A DNA stretch of 18,465 nt from Candidatus Dadabacteria bacterium (GCA_003695505.1 RFIY01000113.1:1-18465); one strand, 5' to 3'. Positions 1 to 8,109 are shown, counted from the first letter of the stretch. The notes: a model not told the origin generated them from the letters alone. Made by a program: numbers and translations.

Positions 1-831
1 GGTGTGATGGGCGACGAGCCGGATATGGTGCGCAAGCTCAAATTCGGTCAGTTGCAGATGGTCGGTGTGACCGTATCGGGCATCGCGCAATTGCTGCCCG
101 AAATGCTGGTGCTCAATCTGCCGTTCCTGTTCAACAATTACGACGAAGTCGACTACGTCGTCGGCAAGATGAAGCCGACGTTCGAAAAGATCGCCGAAGA
201 TCGCGGCTTGTATCTGTTTGCGATGCTCGACTCGGGCATGATCACGGCGTACTCGAAAAACCTCGTCAAGACGGCGGACGAGTACATCAAGCAGCGCGTC
301 TGGATCTGGAATGCCGACCCGATCGCGGTCAAGCTGGCCGAAGTGCTGGGTGTCAACAGCGTCATGCTGCCTGTTCCCGAGGTGCTGACGTCGCTGCAGA
401 CCGGACTGATCGACACGATGTTCTCGAGTTCGACGGCACTCGTCGCGTTGCAGTGGCAGACGCAGATGAAGTACTGGTACCCGATCACGGTGCGCTACGA
501 TCCGGCCGCGATGGTCGCGACCAAAAAGATCTGGGACAAGGTATCGCCAGAGAACCGGCCGAAGTTTGAAAAGCTCAACGAAGAACTGGTCCAGGAATTC
601 CTGCGGCCGTTTATTCTCGACCTGCGCAAGACCGAAAAGCAGATCGACGAAGATCTGGTTCGTGAGGGGCATGTCAAGCGTGTCGAATTTGATCCGAAAA
701 GCGTCGAGGCCATGCGCAAGAAAGCCATGGCGACCTGGCAGGATCTTGCCGGTCAGCTCTATCCGCAGGAATTGCTCGATCAGGTGCTCGGCCTGCTCAA
801 GGAGTACCGCGCGGCACATCCGGCACAATAA
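1..831 (+). CDS. TRAP transporter substrate-binding protein, DctP-type (5' end missing)
   Basis: Periplasmic solute-binding subunit of a tripartite ATP-independent transporter, which would deliver a ligand (typically an organic acid) to DctQ/DctM-type membrane subunits. The frame is open from base 1 and ends at TAA 829-831, so the signal peptide and N-terminus lie outside the window; about 276 residues are visible. Family features include the stretch LPEMLVLNLPFLFNN near the start, the segment ADEYIKQRVWIWNADP where the family usually has a 'G.KIR' ligand-binding motif, and the pseudo-repeat EVLTSLQTGLIDTMFSS corresponding to the family's 'E.Y.ALQ.GVVDG'. The C-terminal 100 residues are helical and charged, as is usual. 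The conserved ligand-binding arginine position appears as QRVW, a slightly unusual context. No DctQ or DctM follows, because a terminator comes directly after; any partners must lie upstream or elsewhere. The family call is firm; the substrate is unknown. Confidence 0.88.
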   Translation, partial: GVMGDEPDMVRKLKFGQLQMVGVTVSGIAQLLPEMLVLNLPFLFNNYDEVDYVVGKMKPTFEKIAEDRGLYLFAMLDSGMITAYSKNLVKTADEYIKQRVWIWNADPIAVKLAEVLGVNSVMLPVPEVLTSLQTGLIDTMFSSSTALVALQWQTQMKYWYPITVRYDPAAMVATKKIWDKVSPENRPKFEKLNEELVQEFLRPFILDLRKTEKQIDEDLVREGHVKRVEFDPKSVEAMRKKAMATWQDLAGQLYPQELLDQVLGLLKEYRAAHPAQ

Positions 832-864
832 TTCCCCCCCCAAGAAAGAAACCGATCGAACAAC

Positions 865-893
865 GGCCGGCGCAGCAGCGTCGGCCTTTTTTT
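865..893 (+). terminator. Rho-independent terminator after the TRAP binding protein
   Basis: An 8-bp stem (865-872 with 879-886, one G-T wobble) and a 6-base loop CAGCAG are followed at once by seven T (887-893). It starts 33 bases after the stop codon of the TRAP gene and lies between convergent genes. This is a textbook intrinsic terminator on the plus strand. Confidence 0.9.
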
Positions 894-965
894 GTCCTTT
901 GATTCGCGGGGGATCGTCTCCGAGCTCGGACGGCGCGCGATCAGCGCCCTCGTGAATGATGCGGA

Positions 966-1673
966 TCAGCGCTGCATGTTCAGGGACCAGTCATAGTCGC
1001 TGTAGCGAATCCGCGGCGGGCGTCCCCGTTCCCGGGTGCCGTGCCTGACCGGCTTTGGTGCGTAAGCCAGCAGCCATTCCAGACGCTGAGCGCGGCTCCG
1101 TCCAAAATCACGCGCGTACCACAGGAAGATCGGTGAGATGACCCAGGTGTGTGATGCCGGATCGTAACGATGTGTCCGGCGGCACGCCAAAAAGCGCCGC
1201 ATCTGATCGGTCAGTTGTTCCTCGAGGCACTCGTCTCGATACAATTCCGCACGCAGGGGCGGGCAGCTCACGGCCGCACAGACAAGCGCCGCGTGAATTC
1301 TGGGTTCGGCGAACTGCTTGCGCAGGATGCGGTGCTCGATATCATTCAGTGTCAGGTTTCGGCCTGCGACCGCAAAACGCTCCCGATCCCACACCGTCTG
1401 CTTGAGGGCGACGGCGACGGGCAGGGGCCGAACCCTGTGCAATTCACCGAGCGAGCGGATTGGCCAGTGATCACAGACGAGCGCGAGTGTCAACAGGTTG
1501 TATGCATTGATCCAGAACGCCGGTCCGGCCGGATCCTGAGGCCAGGTTTGTTCTGCGAACGCCTGGATCGCACGGGCGCAGGCGCCTTCCCTGACGAGCG
1601 CATCGTAGTTGACGAAGCCGTCATCGTCGATCTGCGGGCGCAACCGCGCCTCGGTATGCTCGAAAGGATCCAC
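966..1673 (-). CDS. DUF547 domain-containing protein
   Basis: A 235-residue protein made up almost entirely of a DUF547 domain, whose biochemical role is not established. Family hallmarks in order: AFWINAYNLLTL, LNDIEHRILR, the cysteine block LVCAAVSCPPLRAELY, and the C-terminal signature IRYSDYDWSLN. I see no signal peptide, although many DUF547 proteins are exported. The start is GTG at 1673-1671, which abuts the TGA of the upstream thioesterase gene (TGAGTG), so translation is very likely coupled. It is the last gene of the purD-thioesterase-DUF547 set, and its stop is 72 bases from the terminator of the convergent TRAP gene. Family assignment is confident; function is not. Confidence 0.85.
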   Translation of the reverse strand: MDPFEHTEARLRPQIDDDGFVNYDALVREGACARAIQAFAEQTWPQDPAGPAFWINAYNLLTLALVCDHWPIRSLGELHRVRPLPVAVALKQTVWDRERFAVAGRNLTLNDIEHRILRKQFAEPRIHAALVCAAVSCPPLRAELYRDECLEEQLTDQMRRFLACRRTHRYDPASHTWVISPIFLWYARDFGRSRAQRLEWLLAYAPKPVRHGTRERGRPPRIRYSDYDWSLNMQR

Positions 1674-2540
1674 TCAGGCAGACGCGACGAGGCCGGATAA
1701 CCGCAGCGCGACGGACGGCCGCTCGGCGGGGGTGCCAGCTGCGCCACAATGATAGAGGGCGACAGCGGATTCGAATCTGTCATGATGCTGTTCCAGCCAC
1801 GTTCGCGCTTCAAAACGCTGGCCGGCTGCAAACGGTTTGCGAAAAAACACGTCCAGTTCCCGAAAACGGAGGCGATCCAGGGGCGCATCGCAGTGTCGCG
1901 CAAACGCGCGGGCACAGCGAGTTTGTGCGTCGTCCAGATAGACGATCGTGTTGACATGGTGGTTCATGTCGGTCTGGTTGATGTGAAACCAGTCCTGTTC
2001 GACCTGCTCGGGAGCGCGTGATGGCAGCCACTGTTCGGCGGGTTGTAGCACCGGGGCATCGTCAGGGTATGTGTGGGGCACGAGTGCCTTCAGGCGTTCG
2101 GGTATTTCCGTCAGTCGTCTTTCCTGCGGCGGCGCGAAGGGGCGGGTCAGGGCAATCCAGTATTCGCCCCGCGCTGCCGTCGCGTCATCATCGGTGACGA
2201 GCTCACAGGTGCCACCCAGATGGATGCGGCGCAGGTTGGCCGCGGTTCTGTCTTCCTGCACATAGAGGCGCACTTCGGTGCGTCGCTGCAATGGCTGACC
2301 GACCTTGACCCGCGCTCCGGTCGTGCGATAACGGAGGACGTGGTTGATTGGAATGATGCCTGACTCGCGCTGCTCGGCAAACGGCCATTGCGCCTCGAAC
2401 AATCGGTAGATGGCCTCGCCCATGCTGGTGTTGAGATGCGCGACGATCAGTTCATCTGCCTGATTGACCATGTCCCAGCGGGCAGGACGCGCACTGAGGT
2501 CGGTCAGCGCATCCAGTCGTGTCCGCGCCGTTGGTGTCAT
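1674..2540 (-). CDS. Double-hotdog acyl-ACP/acyl-CoA thioesterase-like protein
   Basis: A 288-residue protein with two hotdog-type halves, resembling acyl-ACP thioesterases that release fatty acids from a carrier thioester. The N-terminal half (about residues 20-135) contains HLNTSMGEAIYRLFE and the long strand-rich segment VLRYRTTGARVKVGQPL. The C-terminal half carries D191-M-N193-H-H195-V-N197, matching the D-x-N-x-H-V-N motif in which Asn and His are catalytic in FatA/FatB-type enzymes. The length suits a tandem hotdog. The ATG (2540-2538) overlaps the TGA of purD by four bases (ATGA), and the gene runs straight into the DUF547 gene. No signal peptide or membrane segment is visible, so it should be cytoplasmic. 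The acyl substrate is unknown, and a non-hydrolytic hotdog role cannot be excluded. Confidence 0.75.
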   Translation of the reverse strand: MTPTARTRLDALTDLSARPARWDMVNQADELIVAHLNTSMGEAIYRLFEAQWPFAEQRESGIIPINHVLRYRTTGARVKVGQPLQRRTEVRLYVQEDRTAANLRRIHLGGTCELVTDDDATAARGEYWIALTRPFAPPQERRLTEIPERLKALVPHTYPDDAPVLQPAEQWLPSRAPEQVEQDWFHINQTDMNHHVNTIVYLDDAQTRCARAFARHCDAPLDRLRFRELDVFFRKPFAAGQRFEARTWLEQHHDRFESAVALYHCGAAGTPAERPSVALRLSGLVASA

Positions 2541-3826
2541 GTCGCCGTATGGCCCCGTTGGCGCCGCAGCTCACGCAGCGCGATGTCGGTGCGGTACTGG
2601 GCGCCAGGCCAGGCGACGCGTTCGACGACGCCGTAGGCGCGCGCACGAGCCGTTTCGATGTCCGCGCCGCGGGCGGTTACACCCAGGACGCGCCCACCTG
2701 CGGTGACGATGCGTCCGCGGTCCAGTTTCGTGCCGGCGTGAAAGATGACGACATCCGGGTCATCGTCCGGCAATTCGGGAAGCTCGACACCCGTACGAAC
2801 CGTGCCCGGGTAGCCTTCGCTCGCGAGAACGACGCAGATCGTGTACCCATCATGCCATTCAGGCTCCGGGGCGTCCGAGAGGCGTCCGTCGGCCGTCGCC
2901 ATCAGCAGTGGGGCGAGGTCGCTGGCCAGATGGACCATCAATGGCTGGCATTCAGGATCACCGAAGCGCACGTTGTATTCCAGCACGTATGGTTCGCCAT
3001 CGACGATCATCAGACCGCAGTAGAGGACCCCGCGGTAATCGATGTTCTCGGCGCGGAATCCGGCGACCGTGCGCTCCAGTACCTCGGTTCTGATCCTTTG
3101 CCAGAGCGTTTCATCGACGAGGGTCGTCGGTACATAGGCGCCCATGCCGCCCGTGTTGGGGCCGGTATCGCCGTCACCGATGCGTTTGTGGTCCTGGCTG
3201 GGGGCCAGCGGGACGATCGTTTCGCCGTCGACGAGCGCGAGGATGCTGACTTCTTCCCCCTCGAGGCAAGATTCGATCAGGATGCGCGTGCCAGCATCGC
3301 CAAATTGCCGCCGCACGAGCATGCTGTCGATCGCCTGCTCTGCTTCCTCTACCGTTGATGCGACGACGACGCCCTTGCCCGCCGCGAGGCCGTCTGCCTT
3401 GACGACAATGGGCGCGCCCCGTTCGCGAACCCAGGCCCGCGCTTCGTCAGCATCGGAAAATACAGCAAAATCGGCGGTGGGAATGCCATGGCGTGCCATG
3501 AATTCCTTGGAAACGATTTTGGATCCCTCGAAGCGGGCGCCCGCGCTACCGGGGCCGAATACTGCCATGCCCTCGTCACGCAACGTGTCGGCCAGGCCGG
3601 CGACCAGGGGCGCCTCGGGGCCGATCACGACAAGATCGACCCCCGCCTGCCGCAGACGAGCGCCGAAATCGGCGTCGAGCGGATCCGTCCCTGGCCAGGT
3701 GGGGCCGACGTTGATCCAACCGGCATTGCCCGGGATGCCGATGACTTCGTTGACTTCGGGGCTTTGCGCCAGTTTCCAGCCCAGTGCGTGTTCGCGGCCC
3801 CCACCTCCGATCACGGCAATCTTCAT
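2537..3826 (-). CDS. purD: Phosphoribosylamine--glycine ligase (GAR synthetase)
   Basis: Makes glycinamide ribonucleotide from phosphoribosylamine, glycine and ATP in de novo purine synthesis, in the cytoplasm. The 429-residue length is normal for PurD. Visible motifs: N-terminal MKIAVIGGGGREHALGWK, VVIGPEAPLVAGL, FGPGSAGARFEGSK, ATP-grasp segments VVKADGLAAGKGVVV and PSQDHKRIGDGDTGPNTGGMG, then EYNVRFGDPECQ with the metal/ATP-binding residues. I chose the ATG at 3826 because it gives the canonical N-terminus and has GGAG (minus strand, 3837-3840) ten bases upstream. The same frame stays open much further upstream, but that is antisense to the glycosyltransferase and is not coding. It is the first gene of a set with the thioesterase and DUF547 genes and is transcribed divergently from the glycosyltransferase. 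Confidence 0.97.
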   Translation of the reverse strand: MKIAVIGGGGREHALGWKLAQSPEVNEVIGIPGNAGWINVGPTWPGTDPLDADFGARLRQAGVDLVVIGPEAPLVAGLADTLRDEGMAVFGPGSAGARFEGSKIVSKEFMARHGIPTADFAVFSDADEARAWVRERGAPIVVKADGLAAGKGVVVASTVEEAEQAIDSMLVRRQFGDAGTRILIESCLEGEEVSILALVDGETIVPLAPSQDHKRIGDGDTGPNTGGMGAYVPTTLVDETLWQRIRTEVLERTVAGFRAENIDYRGVLYCGLMIVDGEPYVLEYNVRFGDPECQPLMVHLASDLAPLLMATADGRLSDAPEPEWHDGYTICVVLASEGYPGTVRTGVELPELPDDDPDVVIFHAGTKLDRGRIVTAGGRVLGVTARGADIETARARAYGVVERVAWPGAQYRTDIALRELRRQRGHTAT

Positions 3827-3913
3827 GGTGACGATACTCCGTAGATGTCTCATAGTGATGGATTCCATTGTACTGATTGTCCGACCGTGATTCCGTGCGG
3901 CACGATAAATGAC

Positions 3914-3930
3914 GTTTGGACTGTCCGAAC
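3914..3930. promoter_or_regulatory. Near-palindrome in the divergent purD/glycosyltransferase spacer
   Basis: In the 138-base spacer between the two divergent starts lies GTTTGGAC-T-GTCCGAAC, a 17-base inverted repeat with one non-Watson-Crick (T-G) pair. A related half site, TGTCCGAC, sits 44 bases to the left at 3878-3885. The site is close to the glycosyltransferase start and could be an operator. I find no convincing paired -35/-10 boxes. This is a symmetry observation only; no regulator is implied. Confidence 0.3.
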
Positions 3931-3964
3931 ATCCATCTGTTTCATCCGCAGATACAGGGTGCGA

Positions 3965-5146
3965 ATGCTCGAGTTCTGGCAAACGTTCATGCTGGTCAAC
4001 GCCGTGTGCCTCGTTGGCACGGCGATCATTGCCATTCTCGACCACCTGTTTTACCCGCCGCTGCCGGCGGGTGCTTCCGCCGAACACCGCCACGAGCAGC
4101 CTCGGCCGCGGGTGACGATCCTGATCCCGGCGCGCAACGAAGAAGCCAATATCGAAGGGTGCGTGCTCAGCGCGTTCAACCAGACCTATCCAGATCTGGA
4201 AGTGATTGTTGTCGATGATAACTCGACGGATCGTACCGGAGATCTGCTCCGCGAGCTGGCGGCAGTCGACGATCGCCTCACCGTGGTCGAGGGGCAGCCG
4301 CTGCCCGAGGGATGGATAGGCAAAGGCTGGGCGCTGTATCAGGGGCACCAGAAGGCAACGGGGAAATGGATCATGCTGCTCGACGCGGATGTCCGCCTCG
4401 AACCCTGGGCCGTGGATCAGCTCGTCGCGCGCGCGGAGCGTCAGAATATCGATTTTCTCAATCCCTATCCGTATTTCGTCAACGTGTCGTTCTGGGAAAA
4501 GGTCATGCAACCGCTGCTGTGGGGCATCGTCCGGATCCGCTTTCCGCTGATCTTCGTGAACCAGCGTCTGACGCGCCGTAATCCGGCATTCGCGATGGCG
4601 TTTGGCCCCTGTATTCTTGTGCGCAAGGAGTCCTACGACGCCGTGGGCGGGCACCGGCATGTCGCGATGGACATTCTCGAGGATGTCGCGCTGGCGAAGC
4701 TGATGCGCAATCGCGGCTACCGAACCTGCGTACTCAATGGTAAGAATCTGCTGCGTGTGCGTATGTATCACAACCTGCGCGAGCTGATGGATGGCTGGGG
4801 CAAGACGGCCTACGGCGCGATGGGCTACAACCTGCCGTTGATGCTTGCCGCGGTGTTTGGGCTGACCTTCGCGGCGGCTCAGCCCTTTGCGACGCTCGCC
4901 TGGGGGGCAATCACCGCGAACCAGACCTGGATGTCGCTCGGGCTGTTTCAGGTTCTGGGCGTGATGTGGCGCCGTATCCTCGATCACAACGAAAACGATT
5001 TCCCGCTCTGGACGATTCTGCTCCATCCAGTCGCGATTATGGTCGTGCTGTATATTCAGCTCCGCGCCGTCTGGCAGTACTACTTTGGTGCATATCGGTG
5101 GAAAGACCGGCAGTACCACAAGCCGAAACCGGCGTCTACGAAGTAG
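3965..5146 (+). CDS. Membrane family 2 glycosyltransferase (CrtQ/HpnB-like)
   Basis: A probable inner-membrane glycosyltransferase that transfers a sugar from a nucleotide-sugar to a lipid or similar acceptor. The 393 residues begin with a membrane helix (about residues 5-28). A GT-A domain follows: VTILIPARNEEANIEG, VIVVDDNSTDRTGDL, a GWIGKGWAL segment, the metal-binding LLDADVRLEP, and MDILEDVALAKLM with the probable catalytic acid. Two or three hydrophobic segments lie near the C-terminus. The GWIGK.WAL and LEDVALA motifs resemble CrtQ- and HpnB-type enzymes of carotenoid and hopanoid glycosylation, but no terpenoid genes are nearby. I chose ATG 3965 because the residues before it are not protein-like; GTG 3959 is an alternative. 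The gene is divergent from purD and 12 bases from the oxidoreductase start, so they are probably co-transcribed. The acceptor is unknown. Confidence 0.85.
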   Translation: MLEFWQTFMLVNAVCLVGTAIIAILDHLFYPPLPAGASAEHRHEQPRPRVTILIPARNEEANIEGCVLSAFNQTYPDLEVIVVDDNSTDRTGDLLRELAAVDDRLTVVEGQPLPEGWIGKGWALYQGHQKATGKWIMLLDADVRLEPWAVDQLVARAERQNIDFLNPYPYFVNVSFWEKVMQPLLWGIVRIRFPLIFVNQRLTRRNPAFAMAFGPCILVRKESYDAVGGHRHVAMDILEDVALAKLMRNRGYRTCVLNGKNLLRVRMYHNLRELMDGWGKTAYGAMGYNLPLMLAAVFGLTFAAAQPFATLAWGAITANQTWMSLGLFQVLGVMWRRILDHNENDFPLWTILLHPVAIMVVLYIQLRAVWQYYFGAYRWKDRQYHKPKPASTK

Positions 5147-5158
5147 ACTGTTTGACAT

Positions 5159-7357
5159 ATGACGGAAACCACGACAACGTTCTGCAGGATTTGCGAAGCG
5201 CTGTGTGGCCTCGAGGTCGATGTTGACGGCGGTCGGATCGTCGACGTGCGGCCCGACGCTTCCCATGTCGCCACGCAGGGGTTTGCCTGCATCAAGGGGC
5301 TCAATCAGCATCGGATGTACGCGTCTCCGGATCGCCTCCGGCGCCCCCTGCGGCGTGATGGCAGATCATTCCGCGAGGTGTCGTGGCAAGAGGCGCTCAC
5401 GGACATTGGGAAGCGCGTGCGCCGCATCCGACGGCGAGATCCCGATGGCGTTGCCATGTACGTCGGTACCGCCGCGGGTTTCTCGATGCTGCACCCGGTC
5501 TTTGCACAAGGGTTCATGAAGGGCATCGGGTCCCGGAGCATTTTCAGTACGGCGACCCAGGACTGCGCGAACAAATTTGCGGTGGCCACGCATATCTACG
5601 GCTTTCCGTTCATTCAGCCGATGCCCGATATCGAACGGACGCGATTGCTCATCGTCGTTGGCGCGAATCCAGTTGTCTCGAAGTGGAGTTTCGGGCAGGT
5701 GCCGCACCCGCTGCGCAAATTGCGCGCGATCCGGGAACGTGGGGGACGGATCGTGGTCGTCGATCCGCGGCGGACGGAAACCGCGAAGCTGGCGGACGAC
5801 TGGTTGCCGATTCGCGCCGGCAGCGATCTGGCCTTCTATCTCTCGTTTCTGCATGAGCTGTTGCGTCTTCAGCCGGATCCGGATCCCGGGACTGCACCGC
5901 ATCTCGCGGGTATCGAAACAGTGCGTGATCTGGCGAAAGGCTGGCCGGCGGAGCGGACCGCGGCGGTCACGGGGATCGACGCAATGTCCTTGCGGGCACT
6001 TGTGCGGGCCTTCGTCGAGACTGACGCGGCCGCGCTGTACAGTTCGACCGGCGTCAACATGGGCGGCCAGGGTGCCCTCTGCTTCTGGCTTCAGGAAGCC
6101 ATCAATGCGTGGGCAGGCAAGCTTGACCGGCCCGGGGGCGTCGTCGTCGGTCAGGGCATCATCGACTTCGCGGCGTTCGGGCAGCGGACGGGCATGTTCG
6201 TGCAGCCGCAGCATTCCCGGTTCGCCGGCCTGCCGACGGTCAACGACGCGCTGCCGGGCGGGATTCTCGCCGATGAAATCCTGACGCCCGGCAAAGGGCA
6301 GATCCGTGCACTGTTCGTGACCGGCGGCAACCCACTACTGACCATGGCCGACAGCGAGCGTCTGCGGCGCGCCTTTCGGCAGCTCGACCTGCTCGTGACC
6401 GTCGATATCTATCGCAACGAGACTGGAGAGCTGGCCGACTACATTCTGCCCGCGACGTCGCCGTACGAGCGCCCCGACCTGCCGTTCGCGTTTCCGCTGC
6501 TGATGGGCATGCAGACCGCACCCTACCTGCAGGCGACGCGCGCGGTCGTGCCGCCACCGGGCGAGGCCAGAGATGAAGCGACGATTTATCTCGACCTGGC
6601 GCGCGCCTGCGGCGTCTCACTCTTTGGTTCCAGGATCGCGCAGGCGGCGCTCGAGGCGATGGCCGCAGTTGCCAGCCGCCGCGCGGGCCGCCGCACGCTG
6701 CCGCTCGAGACATTGCTCAGTGGCGTTCTGCTGGCGGCGCGCCAGCCGTCGTTTGGCCAACTGCTGCGCCAGCGGCACGGTCTGCGGCGGCAGGAGGAGG
6801 TGGCCGGTACCTTTCTGGGGCAGCGCATCGCGACACGGTCCGGCAAGATCGAGCTGGCGGCACCCGAAATGGTTGACCGCGCCCGCTCGATCGAGCGCTG
6901 GTTTGCGCAGGAACAGCGTCGTATCGGCGAACTGCGCCTGATCACGCGACGGCATCCGAAAACGCACAACTCCTGGACGCACAACATCGAGGCGTTCATG
7001 ACGGACCGGTTCCGCGAGAACCACCTCTACATGCACCCGGAAGACGCGGCCCGACTCGGACTCGTCGACGGACAGACCGTCGACGTGACCTCCGCGACGG
7101 CAACCGTACGCCTGCCGGTCGAGCTGGATACCGACTTGCGGCCGGGCACCGTTGCGCTGCCGCACGGCTGGGGCCACCAGGTCGCACCCGGGCTGCGCGT
7201 GGCGTCGCGCACGGCCGGCGTCAATGTCAACCTGCTGGCAGGCAGCGGCGCCGCAAACGTCGAGCCGGTGTCAGGGATGAGCCGTTTGACCGCGATCCCC
7301 GTTCAGGTCCGCCCGGCGGCGGGTCCACGTAACACGGCAAGCTGGTCGGGAATCTGA
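5159..7357 (+). CDS. Molybdopterin-dependent oxidoreductase (DMSO reductase superfamily)
   Basis: A 732-residue catalytic subunit expected to bind a bis-(pyranopterin guanine dinucleotide) Mo or W cofactor and one [4Fe-4S] cluster. The cluster motif is C9-x2-C12-x3-C16-x27-C44. The Mo-ligand region is probably STATQDCANKFAVATHIYG, with C136 (or the adjacent D135) as candidate ligand. Later blocks follow the family: VGANPVVSKWS, VVDPRRTETAKLAD, RAGSDLAF, STGVNMGGQG, FVTGGNPLLTM, ADYILPATSPYERPD, and a C-terminal molybdopterin-dinucleotide domain including LYMHPEDAARLGLVDGQ and ALPHGWGHQ. There is no twin-arginine leader, so it is probably cytoplasmic. No electron-transfer subunit or maturation chaperone is adjacent. 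It resembles the broad FdhA/BisC-type group often annotated only as molybdopterin oxidoreductase. The substrate cannot be told. It starts 12 bases after the glycosyltransferase stop, with no obvious ribosome binding site. Confidence 0.93.
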   Translation: MTETTTTFCRICEALCGLEVDVDGGRIVDVRPDASHVATQGFACIKGLNQHRMYASPDRLRRPLRRDGRSFREVSWQEALTDIGKRVRRIRRRDPDGVAMYVGTAAGFSMLHPVFAQGFMKGIGSRSIFSTATQDCANKFAVATHIYGFPFIQPMPDIERTRLLIVVGANPVVSKWSFGQVPHPLRKLRAIRERGGRIVVVDPRRTETAKLADDWLPIRAGSDLAFYLSFLHELLRLQPDPDPGTAPHLAGIETVRDLAKGWPAERTAAVTGIDAMSLRALVRAFVETDAAALYSSTGVNMGGQGALCFWLQEAINAWAGKLDRPGGVVVGQGIIDFAAFGQRTGMFVQPQHSRFAGLPTVNDALPGGILADEILTPGKGQIRALFVTGGNPLLTMADSERLRRAFRQLDLLVTVDIYRNETGELADYILPATSPYERPDLPFAFPLLMGMQTAPYLQATRAVVPPPGEARDEATIYLDLARACGVSLFGSRIAQAALEAMAAVASRRAGRRTLPLETLLSGVLLAARQPSFGQLLRQRHGLRRQEEVAGTFLGQRIATRSGKIELAAPEMVDRARSIERWFAQEQRRIGELRLITRRHPKTHNSWTHNIEAFMTDRFRENHLYMHPEDAARLGLVDGQTVDVTSATATVRLPVELDTDLRPGTVALPHGWGHQVAPGLRVASRTAGVNVNLLAGSGAANVEPVSGMSRLTAIPVQVRPAAGPRNTASWSGI

Positions 7358-7374
7358 GGCGTGTACCGGGGACG

Positions 7375-7401
7375 GGGCGCGCTGCGTCACCCGCCCTTTT
7401 T
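7375..7401 (+). terminator. Possible rho-independent terminator of the glycosyltransferase-oxidoreductase pair
   Basis: GGGCG (7375-7379) can pair with CGCCC (7392-7396) across a 12-base loop, followed by TTTTT (7397-7401). It starts 17 bases after the oxidoreductase stop. The stem is short and the loop large, and the element overlaps the last codons of the convergent zinc-ribbon gene, so it is only a moderate candidate. Confidence 0.4.
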
Positions 7402-7674
7402 CAGCAGCTCCTGCAGCAGGCGGTCGGCGTCTGATCTGGACAGCGCCCGGTCGGTCGAGCCGCCGAACTGGAACCAGTCGCAGCGGTTCGCGGCTTCCTT
7501 GTCATAGACCGGTTCGATGTTCGGTTCGTTGCAGTCGTGCGGCTTGCCCGGAGCGTAGTGGCGGCACTGCACGCAGGCGTGCAGCGGGCGTCCGCAATGA
7601 TCGCATTCGTCACGAAACGTGACCCGGTCACGTTCGATCGTGCCGCCGCAGAAATGGCACTTGCCGGTAATCAT
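7387..7674 (-). CDS. Small eight-cysteine zinc-ribbon-like protein
   Basis: A 95-residue cytoplasmic protein of unknown function. It contains three CxxC pairs (C6/C9, C24/C27, C34/C37) plus C48 and C65, enough for two zinc-ribbon-type metal sites. The middle reads as a double zinc ribbon: DHCGRPLHACVQCRHY, then CNEP, DKEAANRCDWF. I recall the same pattern (CR.Y....CNEP....V.DKE.AN.CD.F) in uncharacterised proteins of other Gram-negative bacteria, but I cannot name a family. The C-terminus is a short charged helix ending in LKKGG. The start lies four bases after the bactofilin stop, so the two are very probably translated from one transcript with ffh upstream. A metal or structural role is inference. 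Confidence 0.75.
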   Translation of the reverse strand: MITGKCHFCGGTIERDRVTFRDECDHCGRPLHACVQCRHYAPGKPHDCNEPNIEPVYDKEAANRCDWFQFGGSTDRALSRSDADRLLQELLKKGG

Positions 7675-7678
7675 CGCG

Positions 7679-8104
7679 TCAGAAAAGCGTTTTTTCGACT
7701 TCGGCGGCGAGGGCTTCGGCCTGCTTGTCGGCGTCGGTCATGGTCATGCTGATCTGCCCGTTGAAGATCGCACCTTCGTCGATGACCAGTCGTCCGGTTG
7801 TCAGCTCGCCGTCGAAGCGGCTCGTCGCGCGCAGGCGGGTCAGGCCGAGTGTCGTGAGTTTGCCGGTAAATGTGCCCGATATATCCGCCTCGCCGACGGT
7901 TACCGTGCCATTGACGCGGCCTTCTTCTCCGACGAGCAGCGTGTCATCGGACAGGATTTCTCCTTCGAAACGGCCGTCGATACGGACGACGCCTTGAAAC
8001 GTCAGCTTGCCTTCGAACGCCGAGCCGCTGTCGAGAAAGGCGTTCAGCGCGCCGTGTTGCGCGACGTACTGTGTCGGTTTTTCTTCGGTTGTACCCCAGG
8101 CCAT
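7679..8104 (-). CDS. Bactofilin (polymer-forming cytoskeletal protein)
   Basis: A 141-residue protein of the bactofilin (DUF583) family, whose members polymerise without nucleotide and organise envelope or cell-shape machinery. The core (about residues 28-120) has the repeating hydrophobic/glycine pattern of a right-handed beta-helix: FEGKLTFQGVVRIDGRFEGEI, LLVGEEGRVNGTVTVGEADISGTFTG, FDGELTTGRLVIDEGAIFNGQISM. Short N- and C-terminal tails flank it, as is typical. There is no transmembrane segment, so membrane contact would have to be through the N-terminal tail or partners. The ATG has GGGAGG five bases upstream in the 12-base gap after ffh. No M23 peptidase, the frequent neighbour of bactofilins, is next to it; the following gene encodes a zinc-ribbon-like protein instead. 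Confidence 0.92.
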   Translation of the reverse strand: MAWGTTEEKPTQYVAQHGALNAFLDSGSAFEGKLTFQGVVRIDGRFEGEILSDDTLLVGEEGRVNGTVTVGEADISGTFTGKLTTLGLTRLRATSRFDGELTTGRLVIDEGAIFNGQISMTMTDADKQAEALAAEVEKTLF

Positions 8105-8109
8105 CTGAA

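Noticed and set aside
919-930. Perfect 12-base palindrome TCCGAGCTCGGA between the convergent TRAP and DUF547 genes.
   Set aside because: It has no loop and no T run on either strand, and a 12-base palindrome is weak evidence alone in GC-rich DNA. A bidirectional terminator role cannot be supported.
3827-5311. A long open minus-strand frame extending purD upstream to give a 924-residue reading frame.
   Set aside because: The extension is antisense to the glycosyltransferase, has no protein-like composition, and PurD has a normal start with a ribosome binding site at 3826. It reflects GC-rich codon use leaving the opposite frame open.
5366-6214. A 282-residue minus-strand open frame inside the oxidoreductase gene.
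   Set aside because: Antisense shadow of a well-supported gene; composition is rich in Arg, His and Pro and shows no recognisable motif.
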